A DNA stretch of 64,000 bases from Pacificimonas flava (GTDB lineage Bacteria; Pseudomonadota; Alphaproteobacteria; Sphingomonadales; Sphingomonadaceae): assembly GCF_000342165.1 (NCBI RefSeq), contig NZ_AMRV01000008.1, positions 84,129 through 148,128 on the forward strand, given 5' to 3'. Shown one piece after another: positions 25,505 through 35,666 of this stretch. How positions within the stretch are numbered: the stretch's first letter is position 1; each line of letters opens with the position of its first letter. A model generated the notes under the pieces. It saw only the letters and a program-made list of their open reading frames with translations, was not told where the DNA came from and did not search any database. The position numbers and the translations under genes were made by a program.

Positions 25505-26605
25505 ATGAAGCCGGAAAAAGTCAGACGCCCCGGATTTTTCGAGGACAAGAACCGTGCCTTCTGGCTGCTGCAATCCGGCGGCTGGGCCGGGTATTTCGTG
25601 CTGCGCACACTGGGCGGCCTCGCCAACTCCATGGGCCTCAGCTTCATCATCCCCAGCGCCATCGTAACGCTGACGGGATTTTCCATCACGCTGGTCATGT
25701 CCGCCGCCTTTCGCCGCATCATCCGTATGAAGCCGGCGCTGGTGTGGAGCCTGACGCTTCTTCTCCTCATCCCCTCCTCGGTGCTCTTCTCGGTGCTGGA
25801 GGTGTGGTCGCATTCGCGCTTCTACAATTCGGGTTACCAGCCGGAGGGGCTGCAGTTCTTCGGCGCCATCCTTCTCGACATCAGCGTGCTGGGTGCGTGG
25901 ACGGGGCTCTACTACGGCATCAACTTCTATCTGCTGCTTTCCTCTCAGTCGGAGCGCATGTTGAAGGTGGCCGCGCAGGCGTCGGAGGCGAGCCTCGCCA
26001 TGCTGCGCTATCAGGTGAACCCGCATTTCCTGTTCAACACGCTGAACAGCATCTCGACGCTGGTCCTCCTCAAGGAAAACGAGCGCGCGAACGCCATGCT
26101 TTCGCGGCTGTCCTCCTTCCTGCGCTACTCGCTGGCGGAGGAGCCCAGCTCCACCGTGACGCTGGCGCAGGAACTGGAAGCCCTCAAACTCTATTTCGAT
26201 ATTGAGCGCATGCGGTTCGAGGATCGTCTGCGGACGCGTTTCTCCATCGAAGACGAGGCCATGCAGGCAACCGTACCCTCCCTGATTTTGCAGCCGCTGG
26301 CAGAGAACGCCATCAAATATGCCGTCACTCCGCTGGAGGAAGGCGCGGAAATTGCCGTGACGGCGCGAGTGACCGGCGGACGGCTGACCGTATCCGTCTG
26401 CGATACCGGACCGGGCCTGAAGGCGGATCGTCCTGCTTTCGTCGATGGCGCAGGTGTTGGTCTCAGAAATATTCGTGATCGGCTGCAGCAGGCTTACGGC
26501 GAACAATCCCGGTTCGAACTCGCCGACGGACCGGGTGGCGGCGTGGTCGCGAAGATCGAAATACCCTATCTACCGCCATCGCCAGTTCAGGAGGCCGCGG
26601 CATGA
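25505..26605 (+). CDS. LytS/YehU-type sensor histidine kinase
   Basis: Membrane sensor kinase of 366 residues. There are four or so hydrophobic helices in the first 150 residues, then a His_kinase (PF06580) domain with phosphoacceptor His174 in YQVNPHFLFNTLNS and an HATPase part containing PLAENAIKYAV and DTGPGLKAD, GVGLRNIRDRL. The start ATG at 25505 was taken; an in-frame ATG 30 bases upstream is possible. The stop overlaps the regulator's start as ATGA, so the two are a two-component pair. The signal is unknown; LytS-type sensors respond to envelope or metabolite cues. Confidence 0.94.
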   Translation: MKPEKVRRPGFFEDKNRAFWLLQSGGWAGYFVLRTLGGLANSMGLSFIIPSAIVTLTGFSITLVMSAAFRRIIRMKPALVWSLTLLLLIPSSVLFSVLEVWSHSRFYNSGYQPEGLQFFGAILLDISVLGAWTGLYYGINFYLLLSSQSERMLKVAAQASEASLAMLRYQVNPHFLFNTLNSISTLVLLKENERANAMLSRLSSFLRYSLAEEPSSTVTLAQELEALKLYFDIERMRFEDRLRTRFSIEDEAMQATVPSLILQPLAENAIKYAVTPLEEGAEIAVTARVTGGRLTVSVCDTGPGLKADRPAFVDGAGVGLRNIRDRLQQAYGEQSRFELADGPGGGVVAKIEIPYLPPSPVQEAAA

Positions 26606-27405
26606 GCATCAGGACCATCCTCGTCGACGACGAACGCCTCGCCATCAAGGGGCTGGAAATGCGTCTGGAGGCCTATTCCGACGTGGAGATCATCGACCGC
26701 TGCGCGAACGGGCGGGAGGCGATCAAGTCGATCAAGACCCACAAGCCCGATCTGGTTTTCCTCGACATCCAGATGCCGGGCTTCGACGGCTTTTCGGTCA
26801 TCGGCGCGCTTGCAGACATCGATCCGCCGATGTTCGTCATGGTAACGGCGTATAACGAATATGCCGTAAAGGCGTTCGAGGCGCGGGCGATCGATTATCT
26901 GATGAAGCCGGTCGAGGAGGATCGGCTTGCCGACACCATGGCCCGCATTCGGCGCAGCCTCGCGGAACGCAGCGCTGCACGCGAAAAGCAGAAGCTGCAG
27001 GATCTGCTGGAGGAGGTCGCGCCGGAGGCCGCGGAGCAGTTCGCCGAACAGGCCAGCACGTCCAGCGACGACGAAAGCCGCTACGAGAAGCTGCTGAACA
27101 TCAAGGATCGTGGCCAGATCTTCCGGGTCGATGTCGAAAATATCGAACGCATCGATGCGGCCGGCGACTACATGTGCATCTATACCGGCGACAACACGTT
27201 GATTTTGCGCGAAACCATGAAGGACCTGGAAAAGCGCCTGGACCCGCGCATCTTTCAGCGCGTGCACCGTTCGACCATCGTCAATCTGGATCAGGTGCGG
27301 GAGGTGAAGCCGCACACGAACGGCGAAAGTTTCCTCGTCCTCACCAGCGGCGCGCAGGTAAAGGTCAGCCGCTCCTATCGGGAGGTCATCGCCCGTTTTC
27401 TTTGA
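26602..27405 (+). CDS. LytTR-family response regulator
   Basis: A 267-residue response regulator. Receiver domain with phosphoacceptor Asp55 in LVFLDIQMPG and acidic pocket LVDDE, a variable linker (about 125-165, Glu-rich), then a LytTR DNA-binding domain with INIKDRG-like start (YEKLLNIKDRGQIFRV), DYMCIYTGD and the end FQRVHRSTIVNLDQVREVKP and KVSRSYR. It overlaps the kinase gene by 4 bp. Its targets are unknown. It is probably not tied to neighbouring genes, as ubiG faces it. Confidence 0.95.
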   Translation: MSIRTILVDDERLAIKGLEMRLEAYSDVEIIDRCANGREAIKSIKTHKPDLVFLDIQMPGFDGFSVIGALADIDPPMFVMVTAYNEYAVKAFEARAIDYLMKPVEEDRLADTMARIRRSLAERSAAREKQKLQDLLEEVAPEAAEQFAEQASTSSDDESRYEKLLNIKDRGQIFRVDVENIERIDAAGDYMCIYTGDNTLILRETMKDLEKRLDPRIFQRVHRSTIVNLDQVREVKPHTNGESFLVLTSGAQVKVSRSYREVIARFL

Positions 27406-27502
27406 GTGGCGCGGCCGGCGAGCCGTACGTCTCTTACATCCGTAAGGATCATCCCGGCAGCGGTCTGGGCGAACGCTTGGCCGGCTCCTTCCCCCGCGCT
27501 CC

Positions 27503-28231
27503 TTATGCGCCGACCGCTGCGCCGATGAAGTTCACGCGCATGTCGTCCGAGAGGGCGAAGCCGCGGGCCGGATCATAGGCGATCCCCTGGCAGTCCGTCG
27601 CGGTCAGCCCCGCACCCGCCAGCGCGGCCTTCAATTCTTCCGGGGTCAAGAAACGATTCCAGTCATGCGTTCCGCGCGGCAGCAACCGCAATATCCATTC
27701 GGCACCGACGATCATGACGCCGTAGCTCATCGCGGTGCGGTTCGGGGTCGAGTAGATGAGGAGCCCGCCGGGCTTCAGCAGCTTTGCGAGGCTGGACAGG
27801 AAGGCTGGCACGTCGGCCACATGCTCCACCACCTCCATGCAGGTCACGAGATCGAAGCGACGCCCCTGCTGGACCAGATTCTCGGCCGTCGTAAGCTCAT
27901 AGGCGATGGAGAGCCCCTGCCCGGCCGCATGGTCCCGCGCCACCTCGATACCGCCTTCGGCCGCATCGATGCCGGTCACAGTGCCGCCAAGGCGCGCCAG
28001 GCACTCTGTCAGGATGCCGCCGCCGCACCCGACATCGAGGACGTCGCGGTCAGAAAGCCAGTTCCGCCGTGTCGTATCGAGGCCGAAATGCGCGGCCGCC
28101 CGCTCCCGAATATAGGCGAGGCGGACGGGATTCACCTGATGCAGGAGGGCCGAGGAGCCCTTTCGATTCCACCACTCGGCAGCCATGTCGGAAAAAAGGG
28201 CTGCCTGCTGCGGGTCGACGGTCGTGCTCAT
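27503..28231 (-). CDS. ubiG: ubiquinone biosynthesis O-methyltransferase
   Basis: SAM-dependent O-methylation in ubiquinone synthesis (2-polyprenyl-6-hydroxyphenol and 3-demethylubiquinone). The 242 residues show the family opening FSDMAAEWWNRKGSSALLHQVNPVRL, SAM motif DVLDVGCGGGILTE, VVEHVADV and the late element RGTHDWNRFLTPEEL. The start at MSTTVDPQQAALFSD matches UbiG length. It faces the LytTR gene and is divergent from the DUF486 gene, with a 205-bp, very GC-rich gap. Confidence 0.97.
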   Translation of the reverse strand: MSTTVDPQQAALFSDMAAEWWNRKGSSALLHQVNPVRLAYIRERAAAHFGLDTTRRNWLSDRDVLDVGCGGGILTECLARLGGTVTGIDAAEGGIEVARDHAAGQGLSIAYELTTAENLVQQGRRFDLVTCMEVVEHVADVPAFLSSLAKLLKPGGLLIYSTPNRTAMSYGVMIVGAEWILRLLPRGTHDWNRFLTPEELKAALAGAGLTATDCQGIAYDPARGFALSDDMRVNFIGAAVGA

Positions 28232-28436
28232 GCCCATATCTTTCGCGTGCGGCGCAGCGGCTGGCAAGGGGCTGCGCGGGGGCGTTCCGCTTCACGCCGG
28301 CCGCGGCGACGGCGCCCGGGGGACGAAGCCGCGTTTCGCTGCCCCTGCCAGCCGCCTCTTGCCAGCCGCCGCGCAGCGCGCCTAGCCACGACGCGTGACT
28401 CGCGGCGCCGTCCGCGCCCCGTTCGGAGAAGACCAG

Positions 28437-28793
28437 ATGCCTGCAAGCACGCTTCACTATTTGCCCATCGGACTTCTGCTTCTGTCGAACGTCTTCATGA
28501 CGTTCGCCTGGTACGGCCATCTGCGGTACCCGTCCGCGCCGCTGTGGATCGTGGTCTTTGCCAGCTGGGGGCTCGCCCTGTTCGAATATTGGCTGGCCGT
28601 GCCCGCGAACCGCATCGGCCATCAGGTCTATGCCGCCGCGGAACTGAAGACGATGCAGGAGGTCATCACGCTGATCGTCTTCGCGCTGTTTTCCGTCTTT
28701 TACCTGGGCGAGAAGTTCACCCTGAGCTACGCCGCCGGTTTCGCACTCATCGCGGCCGGCGCCTGGTGCGTGTTCAAGGCGCCGTTCGGATAG
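28437..28793 (+). CDS. DMT family protein (DUF486), four-helix membrane protein
   Basis: A 118-residue integral membrane protein of the DUF486 (DMT-like) family, with four transmembrane helices and the conserved stretch MTFAWYGHL, and FEYWLAVPANRIGHQVYAAAELKTMQEV in the middle (recognition segment). The function is unknown. It stands alone between ubiG, which is divergent, and the ABC permease, which is convergent and ends 4 bp away. Confidence 0.93.
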   Translation: MPASTLHYLPIGLLLLSNVFMTFAWYGHLRYPSAPLWIVVFASWGLALFEYWLAVPANRIGHQVYAAAELKTMQEVITLIVFALFSVFYLGEKFTLSYAAGFALIAAGAWCVFKAPFG

Positions 28794-28797
28794 GGCC

Positions 28798-30285
28798 TCA
28801 CGGCGCGGCCTGCCGCAAGCGCAGGCCGCGCGGCGTGATCCAGCGTTCCGCCAGATCGAAGGCCGCCTGCATGACGAGCGCCAGCACGGCAGCTGGAATC
28901 GCCCCCTCCAGGATGAGCGGTGTGGAGGCGAGGCGGATGCCGGTCAGGATGGGCTGTCCGTAGCCCCCCGCGCCGATGATCGCGCCCAGCGTGGCGAGCC
29001 CGACCGCGATCACCGCCGCCGTCTTCACGCCCGCCATGATCGTCGGCGCGGCCAGGGGCAATTCGATGCGGCGCAGCCGCGCCGTGCGTGACAGGCCAAG
29101 GGCGTCCGCGCTGTCGAGCAGCGCCGGGGCGATGCCCGTCAGCCCGGCATGCGTGTTTCTGACGACGGGAAGCAGCGAATAGAGGAACAACGCCGCTATC
29201 GTGGGCACGGCGCCGATGCCGAGCAGCGGGATCAGGATGACGAACAGCGCCAGGCTGGGAATCGTCTGCAGCACGCCGACCGCCCCCAGTATTGCATTGC
29301 CGAAGCGAGGGAGGCGCGCCGCCGCGATCCCCAGCGGCAATGCGATAACAATGGCCGCCCCCAGCGCGATGCCGACAAGGGCCAGATGCTCCTTCGTGCG
29401 CTGCCAGACGCGGCCCGCACGACTGTCCGTCCGCCCGCTGGCCTCGACATCGACACCGAGAGCGAGCGAGACGATTTCCGCGGCAAGATCACCCTCCGCC
29501 GCGCCGGACTGTGCGCGGTCGTTGAGGTCCTGCATCCCGGCTTCGTCCAGCGTGCCGGCAAGCTCGCCCAACGCCGCCTTCGCCGGCTCGGGAAGGTCCG
29601 AACGATAGAGATAGACCGCATCATAGACCGGAAAATGATTCCGATCGTCCTCGAGAAGGACGAGGTCGTACTGGGCGATCTGCGCGTCGGTCGTATAGGC
29701 ATCCACCGCGTCGACCTGTCCGCTGGCAAGCGCGCGGTAGCTGAGATCATGGATCATGCCGCGAACATCCGTCTGCGGCAGATCATAGGCCGCTGCCAAG
29801 GCTTGCCAGCCGTCTGCCCGGTCGAGGAACTCGTTCGACACGCCGAAACGCAGATTCGGATGCGCTCGCAGATCGCTCGTCGTTCGGAGGCCGAGACGCG
29901 TTGCCGTCTCGCGCGTGACCGCAACGGCGTAGGTGTTCGAGAAGCCGAGCGGCGCGGACATTTCCAGCCCGCGTGTCGCCAGCGCGGCCGGCAGGGCCGC
30001 ATCGGTTTCCAACCCCTCGTCCGGCAGAATTTCATAGCGGATCGTGCCGGTATAGTCGGGATAGACGTCGATCTCTCCGGCGATCAGCGCATTCCACATG
30101 ATGCGGGTGCCGCCCAGTTCGCGCTTGTGGGAGACCGCCTCGTCCGTGCGGGCGGTGATCGCCTCCTGCGCCATTTCCCCCAGAATGACGCTTTCGGTGA
30201 ACAGCTTCGACCCGACGACGATCTGCGCGCGCGCGGGCATGGCCGCGACCAGAAGCGACAGGAGCGCGAACAGGGCCGTCCTCAC
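28798..30285 (-). CDS. glycine betaine/choline-type ABC transporter: fused substrate-binding and permease protein
   Basis: A 495-residue fusion. Residues 1-20 are a signal sequence (GTG start). Residues about 21-280 are an OpuAC-type substrate-binding domain (VVGSKLFTESVILGEMAQEA; ELGGTRIMWNALIAGEIDVYPDYTGTIRYE; repeated acidic loops). Residues about 290-490 are a permease with six helices and the binding-protein-dependent loop with PTIMAGVKTAAVIAVGLATLG. The uptake of compatible solutes is typical of this order. Binding domain first, permease second. The start overlaps the stop of the ATPase gene as GTGA. The exact substrate (betaine, choline, carnitine) cannot be told. Confidence 0.9.
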   Translation of the reverse strand: MRTALFALLSLLVAAMPARAQIVVGSKLFTESVILGEMAQEAITARTDEAVSHKRELGGTRIMWNALIAGEIDVYPDYTGTIRYEILPDEGLETDAALPAALATRGLEMSAPLGFSNTYAVAVTRETATRLGLRTTSDLRAHPNLRFGVSNEFLDRADGWQALAAAYDLPQTDVRGMIHDLSYRALASGQVDAVDAYTTDAQIAQYDLVLLEDDRNHFPVYDAVYLYRSDLPEPAKAALGELAGTLDEAGMQDLNDRAQSGAAEGDLAAEIVSLALGVDVEASGRTDSRAGRVWQRTKEHLALVGIALGAAIVIALPLGIAAARLPRFGNAILGAVGVLQTIPSLALFVILIPLLGIGAVPTIAALFLYSLLPVVRNTHAGLTGIAPALLDSADALGLSRTARLRRIELPLAAPTIMAGVKTAAVIAVGLATLGAIIGAGGYGQPILTGIRLASTPLILEGAIPAAVLALVMQAAFDLAERWITPRGLRLRQAAP

Positions 30286-30998
30286 AACATGCTCTCCGCC
30301 TCGATGAATTCGGTAACGAACGGGTCCTCCGGCGCCTCCTCGAACGCCGCATAGCTGCCGATCTGCACGACGCCGCCATTCCGCATCAGAACGAGCTGAT
30401 CGGAGAAGTACCGCGCCTCCGACAAGCTGTGCGTGACCAGAACCGCCGTCGTGCCCAGCGTCTCGATGATCGTCTTCAGTTCCTGCGCCAGCTGCGCGCG
30501 GATGATGGGGTCGAGCGCGGACAGCGGTTCGTCAAGGAGCAGGACGTCGGGGCGCAGCATCAGCGCCCGCACGATGCCGACGCGCTGACGCTGTCCGCCC
30601 GACAGTTCGGCGGGATAACGGTCCAGCTGGTCCGCGGACAAATGCGTCAGCGATGCAAGCTCATCCGTGCGCGCCGCGATTTCGCCGGCATCCCGCCCCA
30701 GCTCGCGGCTCATCAGCGTGATGTTCTGGCGCGCCGTCAGGTGGGGAAAGAGGCCGCCGTCCTGAACCACATAGCCGATGCGGCGGCGCACCGCCCGCCA
30801 GTCCTCGACCGCCGCGCCGTCGAAACAGACCGCCCCTTCCGGCCGGACGAGCCCCGCCATCACACGCAGCAACGTCGTCTTCCCCGAACCGGACGGCCCG
30901 ATCAGGACCAGGGTGCGGCCCGGCTCGACATTGAGCGAAACGGGTTTCACGGCGAGCGTATTGCCGTATCGGACGGAGATATTGCGAAGCGAGAACAT
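30282..30998 (-). CDS. ABC transporter ATP-binding protein (OpuCA/ProV-like)
   Basis: ATPase of the compatible-solute transporter, 238 residues. Walker A GPSGSGKTTLLR, signature LSGGQRQRVGIVRALML and Walker B VLLLDEPLSALDP are all visible, and the switch His is in VTHSLSEA. There is no C-terminal CBS pair, so it is shorter than OpuCA/ProV, which sense osmolarity with CBS domains. It is translationally coupled to the fused binding-permease gene. Together these two genes encode the whole importer. Confidence 0.92.
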   Translation of the reverse strand: MFSLRNISVRYGNTLAVKPVSLNVEPGRTLVLIGPSGSGKTTLLRVMAGLVRPEGAVCFDGAAVEDWRAVRRRIGYVVQDGGLFPHLTARQNITLMSRELGRDAGEIAARTDELASLTHLSADQLDRYPAELSGGQRQRVGIVRALMLRPDVLLLDEPLSALDPIIRAQLAQELKTIIETLGTTAVLVTHSLSEARYFSDQLVLMRNGGVVQIGSYAAFEEAPEDPFVTEFIEAESML

Positions 30999-31046
30999 AT
31001 GCCGGAACGAGCCTGCCCGAACGCCGCAAATTTACAAGGCATCGCC

Positions 31047-31074
31047 CTTGTGTTGCCTATAAGCAACACTATCT
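31047..31074 (+). promoter_or_regulatory. sigma-32-type (RpoH) promoter candidate of clpB
   Basis: CTTG (31047-31050), then an 18-base spacer, then CTATCT (31069-31074), 76 bp before the clpB ATG. This agrees with the alphaproteobacterial RpoH pattern CTTG-N17/18-CYTATNT. The spacer holds a 5-bp inverted repeat (GTTGC...GCAAC, 31052-31067). Confidence 0.55.
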
Positions 31075-31149
31075 GATCGAGGACACACAGTTGAACGGTT
31101 CGAAGATCCTGGCGTTTCTTCGGACAGCAGACAGGGGACGCTCACACCC

Positions 31150-33738
31150 ATGAACATCGAGAAATTCTCCGACCGTGCGAAGGGCTTCCTGCAGGCCGCG
31201 CAGACGGCCGCCATTCGCGAAAGCCACCAGCGAGTCGAACCCGTGCATCTTCTGAAGGCGCTGCTCGACGATGAGCAGGGGATGGCGTCGGGCCTGATCG
31301 CGAAAACGGACGGCGACCCGCGTACGGCGGTGCAACTGACGGATCAGGCGCTGTCGAAGATCCCGAAGGTCTCGGGCTCCGGCGCGCAGGACGTGAACTG
31401 GAGCGCGGATGCCGCCCGCGTGCTGACGCAGGCGGAGGAGAGTGCGAAGAAGGCCGGCGACAGTTTCGTCACCGTTCAGCAGATGCTGCTGGCCCTCGCG
31501 CTGTCGCCGGGCGAAGCCGGAGCGGCGCTGAAGACTGCCGGGGTGACGCCGCAGGGCTTGAACGCCGCGATCCGTGAACTGACAGGTGGCCGTACCGCCG
31601 ATACGGCGGGCGCGGAAAACCAGTATGACGCCCTGAAGAAATTCGCGCAGGACCTGACGGAGCGTGCGCGGGCGGGCAAAATCGACCCCATTATCGGCCG
31701 GGACGAGGAAATCCGCCGCACCATTCAGGTGCTGGCGCGGCGCACCAAGAACAACCCTGTGCTGATCGGCGATCCCGGCGTCGGCAAGACCGCCATTGCC
31801 GAGGGGCTCGCCCTGCGCATTGCGAACGGCGATGTTCCCGACGGCATCAAGAACCGCACGCTGATGTCGCTGGACATGGGGGCGCTGATCGCCGGCGCGA
31901 AATATCGCGGAGAGTTCGAGGAGCGCCTGAAGGGCGTGCTCGACGAGGTGAAGGCCGCCGAAGGAAACATCATCCTGTTCATCGACGAGATGCACGTCCT
32001 CGTCGGCGCGGGCAAGACGGACGGGGCAATGGATGCCTCAAACCTCATCAAACCCGCGCTCGCCCGCGGCGAACTGCACTGCATCGGTGCCACGACCCTG
32101 GACGAGTATCGCAAATATATCGAGAAGGACGCCGCGCTGGAGCGTCGCTTTCAGCCCGTTCTGGTCGGCGAGCCGTCGGTGGAGGATACCATTTCCATTC
32201 TGCGCGGCATCAAGGACAAGTACGAACTTCATCACGGCGTGCGGATCACGGACGGGGCGCTGGTCGCCGCCGCGCAGCTGTCGCATCGCTATATTTCCGA
32301 CCGGTTCCTGCCCGACAAGGCCATCGACCTGATGGACGAGGCCGCGAGCCGCATCCGCATGGAGGTGGAATCGAAGCCGGAGGAGATCGAGACTCTCGAC
32401 CGCCGCATCATCCAGCTGAAGATCGAGGAATCCGCACTCGAGCGCGAAACGGACGACGCATCCAAATCGCGCCTCGACAATGTTCGCAAGGAACTGGCGG
32501 ACCTGGAGGAGCAAGCGGCCGCCCTGACACAGCGCTGGCAGGCGGAGCGTGACAAGATCAGCAGCGAACAGCAGGTGAAGGAGCAGCTGGACCAGGCGCG
32601 GATCGAACTGGAGCAGGCGCAGCGCGAAGGCAATCTGCAACGGGCCGGCGAACTGAGCTACGGCGTCATCCCGGATCTGGAGCGCCAGGTTCAGGCAGCC
32701 GCGCAGGCGTCGGAAGGCGCCATGCTGCGCGAGGAAGTGACGTCCGATGACATCGCCTCCGTCGTCGCGCGGTGGACCGGCATCCCCATGGAACGGATGA
32801 TGGAGGGCGAGCGGGAAAAACTGCTGAGCATGGAAAGCGAGCTCGGGCGCCGCGTCATCGGGCAGGAGCAGGCCGTGGAGGTCGTGTCAAAGGCCGTGCG
32901 CCGCGCCCGCGCGGGGCTGAAGGATCCGAACCGGCCGCTGGGCAGCTTTCTGTTCCTGGGGCCGACCGGCGTCGGCAAGACCGAACTGACCAAGGCGCTG
33001 GCCGAATTTCTGTTCGACGATCCGAACGCGATGGTGCGCATCGACATGTCGGAATTCATGGAGAAGCATTCCGTCGCCCGCCTGATCGGCGCGCCGCCGG
33101 GCTATGTCGGCTATGACGAGGGCGGCGTCCTGACAGAGGCGGTGCGCCGCAAGCCCTATCAGGTCGTCCTGTTCGACGAAGTGGAAAAGGCCCACCCCGA
33201 CGTCTTCAACGTCCTGCTACAGCTTCTCGACGATGGACGTCTGTCGGACAGCCATGGCCATACGGTCGACTTTTCGAATACCATCATCATCCTGACATCG
33301 AACCTCGGATCGCATTTCCTGAGCGAACTGCGTGCGGATCAGGACGTGTCGGAGGTTGAGGACGCGGTGATGGAGGTGGTGCGCGGCCATTTCCGGCCCG
33401 AGTTCCTGAACCGACTGGACGACATCATTCTGTTCCACCGCCTCGCCGAGGCGCATATGGGACCCATCGTCGATATCCAGCTTGGCAGAGTGGAGGCGCT
33501 GCTGCGGGACCGTAAGATCCGTCTCGACCTGACGCCAGCGGCACGCGCCTGGCTGGGCCGGGTGGGTTACGATCCCGTCTATGGCGCCCGCCCTCTGAAG
33601 CGGGCGATCCAACGCTACGTGCAGGATCCGCTGGCCGACCGTATTCTGTCAGGCGGCGTGCCGGATGGCGCATCGGTTCACATTGACGAAGGCGACAAGG
33701 AACTGAGCTTTACGGTCCATCCCGTCCCTGTCACTTAA
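31150..33738 (+). CDS. clpB: ATP-dependent disaggregase ClpB
   Basis: Protein disaggregase working with DnaK in the cytoplasm. The 862 residues match ClpB: Clp-N repeats (1-145), NBD1 with Walker [14 protein letters not shown], the long coiled-coil M domain (about 410-530; [19 protein letters not shown]), NBD2 with [13 protein letters not shown], and the C-terminal D2-small domain. All Walker B motifs ([28 protein letters not shown]) are intact. An upstream RpoH-type promoter supports heat-shock control. It is followed by a GC hairpin. Confidence 0.98.
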   Translation: MNIEKFSDRAKGFLQAAQTAAIRESHQRVEPVHLLKALLDDEQGMASGLIAKTDGDPRTAVQLTDQALSKIPKVSGSGAQDVNWSADAARVLTQAEESAKKAGDSFVTVQQMLLALALSPGEAGAALKTAGVTPQGLNAAIRELTGGRTADTAGAENQYDALKKFAQDLTERARAGKIDPIIGRDEEIRRTIQVLARRTKNNPVLIGDPGVGKTAIAEGLALRIANGDVPDGIKNRTLMSLDMGALIAGAKYRGEFEERLKGVLDEVKAAEGNIILFIDEMHVLVGAGKTDGAMDASNLIKPALARGELHCIGATTLDEYRKYIEKDAALERRFQPVLVGEPSVEDTISILRGIKDKYELHHGVRITDGALVAAAQLSHRYISDRFLPDKAIDLMDEAASRIRMEVESKPEEIETLDRRIIQLKIEESALERETDDASKSRLDNVRKELADLEEQAAALTQRWQAERDKISSEQQVKEQLDQARIELEQAQREGNLQRAGELSYGVIPDLERQVQAAAQASEGAMLREEVTSDDIASVVARWTGIPMERMMEGEREKLLSMESELGRRVIGQEQAVEVVSKAVRRARAGLKDPNRPLGSFLFLGPTGVGKTELTKALAEFLFDDPNAMVRIDMSEFMEKHSVARLIGAPPGYVGYDEGGVLTEAVRRKPYQVVLFDEVEKAHPDVFNVLLQLLDDGRLSDSHGHTVDFSNTIIILTSNLGSHFLSELRADQDVSEVEDAVMEVVRGHFRPEFLNRLDDIILFHRLAEAHMGPIVDIQLGRVEALLRDRKIRLDLTPAARAWLGRVGYDPVYGARPLKRAIQRYVQDPLADRILSGGVPDGASVHIDEGDKELSFTVHPVPVT

Positions 33739-33744
33739 ATTTCT

Positions 33745-33764
33745 GGCGCGGGACGCCCCGCGCC
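33745..33764 (+). terminator. GC-rich hairpin after clpB
   Basis: An 8-bp stem (GGCGCGGG / CCCGCGCC) with a 4-nt loop starts 7 bp after the clpB stop. The usual T run is absent (ATTAACC follows), so it may be a factor-dependent or weak terminator. Confidence 0.4.
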
Positions 33765-33842
33765 ATTAACCCTGATAGCGGCCGCAGAGACAATAATGGG
33801 GCGGCAGGGGGTCACGATGTTAAGGCAGCAGGCGACGTCCTG

Positions 33843-35618
33843 ATGACATTCGAGCGCGCTCTTCGTGGTTTTGCAGGACGTGCGGTCGATACCGAAGGTC
33901 TTGAGGGACGTCGGCTGCTGGCACGACTATATTTGCGGCAGACGACCCTCAGTCTGCTGTTCGCCTTTCTCAGTTATATGGCGACGCTGATCCTGATCTA
34001 CGGACGGTTTCCGTGGCGACTGGATGCGGTCTGGGCCGCCGTGACGGGCGCGCTGCTTCTTTACGGGGTCTATCGGCGGCGGCGCGGCGGCCGGCTGGCA
34101 CTGACGGAAGTTTATGCCCGAATGCTCCTTCGCGGGGCGCCCTATCTGTGCGCCGCCATCGGCATATGCTGGGGGATCACCGCACTTGCCCTTCCCTATC
34201 TGGGAGAGGGGCGACAGGTCGCGCTGACCGTCGTAGCCTTTGCACTCGTCGTCGGCGCGACGTCCACGCTCAGCGCCGTGCCGAAGGCGGCCTTCGCCTT
34301 CATCATCCCGGTCAGTGTTCCGTTTCTGGTTGCCTACCTGACGGCGCCCACCTGGACGGGCGTCCTCCTCGGCATTCTCGGAATCATTTTCGTCCTGATC
34401 ATGCTGGTCGGCCTTCGGCTCAACAGTACCGGGCTGCTCGCCGAGGTCGAAGCGCGCGATTCCGCCATAAGTGCACGCCGCGCGGCGGAGAACGCGCAGG
34501 CCGCCCTCGACGCCTCGCAAATGCGCTGGAGCGAATTCTCACGCTCCGCCGAGGCGTTCGCCCTGTTCGACCGCTCCGGGCGGCTGATGCTGTGGAACGA
34601 ACCGTACAGGCGGCTTTTCCGCATTGAGAGTTCGGCCCTGTTCGTCGGAGCCCGACCAAAGGATTACCTGTCTGAGGACGAAACATGCGCGGAGATGCGC
34701 TTTCTGGAACGGCAGGAGCAGATTCCGCTCGATTTTCATGAAACGGTGCCGCGAGGCGGCCGATGGTACCGAACCACCATGGCCATGCTCTCCACGGGCG
34801 AGATCGCCATCACCCACATGGACGTGACCGAACTGAAGGAAAACGAAAAGAAGCTGATCGCCATGCGCGATGTTCTCGTCGCGCAGCGCAACAGGGCAGA
34901 GAGCGCGAACCAGGCGAAGTCGAACTTCCTTGCGAAAATGAGCCACGAACTGCGTACGCCCTTGAACGCCGTCATCGGGTTTGCCGAGCTGATCGTTCAG
35001 GACCATGATCGCGGCCGCGCCGATGCGAAACGCCATTCCGGCTATGCGCGGCTTATTTCCGATAGCGGCCGCCACCTCCTCGCCATCGTCGACGATCTTC
35101 TGGACCTGACACGGATCGAGACGGGCCAGCTGACGCTGCGGGAATCGGAGGTCGATCTTGGCGAGATGATGCGGAGCGCCCGGCTCCTCGTCGAGGGGCG
35201 CGGTCATGACCGGCGCATCGCATTCCGCGAGGCGTTCCCCGAGGTTCCCCTGATCGTCTGGGCCGACCGGCGCCTTCTCAGCCAGGCGATCATCAACCTG
35301 ATGGAAAATTCGGTGAAGTTCTGCGGCGACGATCCCGTCATAGAACTGGCAGTCACAGGCGGCAACGGAACGGAGGGCGCCGAGCTGATCGTGCGCGACA
35401 ACGGCATCGGCATTCCAGAGGGGCTGTTCGAGCAGGTGCAGGCGCCCTTCTTTCAGGTGGAAGACAGCGAAACGCGGCGCTATGGCGGCGTTGGCCTCGG
35501 CCTTGCCCTTGTCCGCGAATTCGCGGCCATGCACGGCGGCGGCCTGAAACTGTCCCGGCGCGAACCGGCAGGCCTGGAAGTCCGCCTGTGCCTGCCCCAG
35601 GAAAGGGTGGTTGGATAG
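33843..35618 (+). CDS. membrane sensor histidine kinase with PAS-like domain
   Basis: A 591-residue sensor kinase. Four to six transmembrane helices fill about residues 35-205. A PAS-like domain (about 235-335) has the family-type AFALFDRSGRLMLWNEPYRRLF. The kinase core has phosphoacceptor His368 in KMSHELRTPLNAVIGF, N box INLMENSVKF, G1 VRDNGIGIPEG and G2 GGVGLGLAL. There is no receiver domain and no regulator gene adjacent, so it is an orphan. It lies 104 bp downstream of clpB and could have its own promoter. Confidence 0.93.
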   Translation: MTFERALRGFAGRAVDTEGLEGRRLLARLYLRQTTLSLLFAFLSYMATLILIYGRFPWRLDAVWAAVTGALLLYGVYRRRRGGRLALTEVYARMLLRGAPYLCAAIGICWGITALALPYLGEGRQVALTVVAFALVVGATSTLSAVPKAAFAFIIPVSVPFLVAYLTAPTWTGVLLGILGIIFVLIMLVGLRLNSTGLLAEVEARDSAISARRAAENAQAALDASQMRWSEFSRSAEAFALFDRSGRLMLWNEPYRRLFRIESSALFVGARPKDYLSEDETCAEMRFLERQEQIPLDFHETVPRGGRWYRTTMAMLSTGEIAITHMDVTELKENEKKLIAMRDVLVAQRNRAESANQAKSNFLAKMSHELRTPLNAVIGFAELIVQDHDRGRADAKRHSGYARLISDSGRHLLAIVDDLLDLTRIETGQLTLRESEVDLGEMMRSARLLVEGRGHDRRIAFREAFPEVPLIVWADRRLLSQAIINLMENSVKFCGDDPVIELAVTGGNGTEGAELIVRDNGIGIPEGLFEQVQAPFFQVEDSETRRYGGVGLGLALVREFAAMHGGGLKLSRREPAGLEVRLCLPQERVVG

Positions 35619-35666
35619 GCCCGTCTAATATCTTGCGTAGACGAGAGCGGACGATAGGCCGGTGCC

